This document shows positions 63,517 through 64,000 of a DNA stretch of 64,000 nucleotides, one piece after another. Made by a program: the position numbers and the translations under genes. The stretch is from Arthrobacter sp. (GTDB taxonomy: Bacteria; Actinomycetota; Actinomycetes; Actinomycetales; Micrococcaceae), in assembly GCA_031277795.1 (NCBI GenBank), contig JAITLQ010000001.1, forward strand, positions 1-64,000, given 5' to 3'. The stretch's first letter is position 1. Each line of letters starts with the position of its first letter. The notes under the pieces were generated by a model. The model did not search any database. It had not been told where the DNA came from and was given only the letters and a program-made list of their open reading frames with translations.

Positions 63517-63554
63517 CTTCGGTGGTTCATTACTCGACTAATGAACCACTGAAG
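63517..63554 (-). promoter_or_regulatory. GntR (YtrA-type) operator
   Basis: Inverted repeat with 16-base arms, CTTCGGTGGTTCATTA (63517-63532) and TAATGAACCACTGAAG (63539-63554), spacer CTCGAC, one mismatch. It lies 13 bases upstream of the regulator's start, over its promoter region, so autorepression is likely. Confidence 0.8.
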
Positions 63555-63631
63555 CGGGAGGGCTGTCAAGGGGTCGGTGAGGTGCGCGCCCGGGGCGGCG
63601 CGCGCCGTCGTGCGTTCCGGGATCAAGACAA

Positions 63632-63666
63632 CGACGGGAGATCGCCGCTCGGGCGATCTCCCGTCG
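63632..63666 (-). terminator. Terminator of the sugar-lactone oxidase gene
   Basis: Perfect 15-bp stem (63632-63646, 63652-63666) with GCTCG loop, 64 bases beyond the stop on the minus strand. Confidence 0.8.
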
Positions 63667-63729
63667 GTGTCTGGCTGCGTGGCGCTTTGATGCCCGACGG
63701 CGTGTGGTCGGGTCGGCGGGAGGCGCGGC

Positions 63730-64000
63730 TCAGGCGCGGCCCGGCGCGTCCCTGAGCACGCGGTCGAGGTAGGTGTTGGCAAAGACGCCGGTGGGGTCCA
63801 CGCGATCGCGCACCGCGAGGAAGTCGTCGAAGCGCGGGTAGACGCTACGCAGCTCCTCGGCCGTGCGGGTGTGCAGCTTGCCCCAGTGAGGGCGCCCGGC
63901 GGCGGCCTTCAAGATCGGCTCCACCGCGGCGAAGTAGGGGACGTGGTCCTCCTTCACGAAGCGGTGCAGCGCGATGTAGGCGCTCTCGCGGCCGGAAGCG
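63730..64000 (-). CDS. Sugar-1,4-lactone oxidase (ALO/GULO type), C-terminal part
   Basis: The last 90 codons of a gene that runs out of the window on its 5' side. Reading in frame from the edge gives ESAYIALHRFVKEDHVPYF, then GRPHWGKLHTRT with the HWGK signature of D-arabinono-1,4-lactone and L-gulonolactone oxidases, and YPRFDDFLAVRDRVDPTGVFANTYLDRVL at the C-terminus. The N-terminal FAD domain is outside the window. The enzyme would oxidise a sugar lactone in the cytoplasm. Confidence 0.9.
   Translation of the reverse strand, partial: ASGRESAYIALHRFVKEDHVPYFAAVEPILKAAAGRPHWGKLHTRTAEELRSVYPRFDDFLAVRDRVDPTGVFANTYLDRVLRDAPGRA

Overview
The window comes from the chromosome of a high-G+C Gram-positive bacterium (Actinomycetota, most likely Micrococcales; I do not assign a genus). 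Reasons: strongly GC-biased coding sequence, an Lsr2 nucleoid protein, an actinobacterial lysS - lsr2 - clpC order, radA/disA and a short argA-type N-acetyltransferase, an M. tuberculosis-like leucine/isovalerate gene set, PhoP-type GTTCACC direct repeats, and several genes whose start codon lies 6-8 bases after a TANNNT -10 box (leaderless transcripts).

Layout. (1) 0.4-9.6 kb: housekeeping block with M13 peptidase, two overlapping alpha/beta hydrolases, lysS, a small membrane protein, lsr2 behind an AT-rich leader, and clpC. (2) 9.7-18.4 kb, all minus strand: a tellurium-resistance-type (Ter) stress operon, telA - xpaC-like - degenerate TerD - proline-rich repeat protein - TerD - TerC - TerD - HAD hydrolase - two phosphoribosyltransferases, mostly coupled by 1-4 base overlaps. 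(3) 18.5-28.1 kb: argA-type acetyltransferase, secreted HNH nuclease lipoprotein, PIN protein, mutY, an anchored protein, DUF1295 methyltransferase-like protein plus acyl-CoA synthetase, then disA and radA. (4) 28.3-42.8 kb: a catabolic island bounded by two direct copies of an 89-bp hairpin repeat. It holds acyl-CoA synthetase, acyl-CoA dehydrogenase, both subunits of a biotin-dependent acyl-CoA carboxylase, CitE-type lyase, two MaoC hydratases, cupin, EthD protein, SDR, old-yellow-enzyme, FAH hydrolase, MHS transporter and a TetR regulator. A shared CGAAC-GCTT-GTTCG-like site lies in front of three of its transcription units. (5) 42.9-52.0 kb: hydrolase, FUSC transporter, PHO-box-driven pstSCAB, a gene-free stretch with three copies of an unusual three-armed repeat, then DUF47-pit. 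(6) 52.3-64.0 kb: envelope and small-protein genes, including an orphan FetB-like permease, tRNA-Lys(UUU), an MprF-like DUF2156 protein, two polysaccharide deacetylases, a GntR(YtrA)-ABC operon with a clear operator, and a cut-off sugar-lactone oxidase.

How the parts work together. The Ter operon pairs membrane (TerC), calcium-binding (TerD) and membrane-stress (TelA/XpaC) proteins with PRPP-using and phosphatase enzymes, which fits the idea of a stress system that makes a nucleotide-like product. The island looks like a TetR-controlled pathway: uptake, CoA activation, dehydrogenation, carboxylation, hydration, then C-C cleavage. This resembles the leucine/isovalerate (and itaconate) locus of M. 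tuberculosis with extra redox and hydrolase genes added. PstSCAB and Pit-DUF47 form a double phosphate-uptake locus.

The least explained signals are the three-armed repeat (four copies, exact 16-8-16-4-16 spacing), the 89-bp direct repeats at the island edges, and the repeated LDLF motifs in the proline-rich Ter protein.
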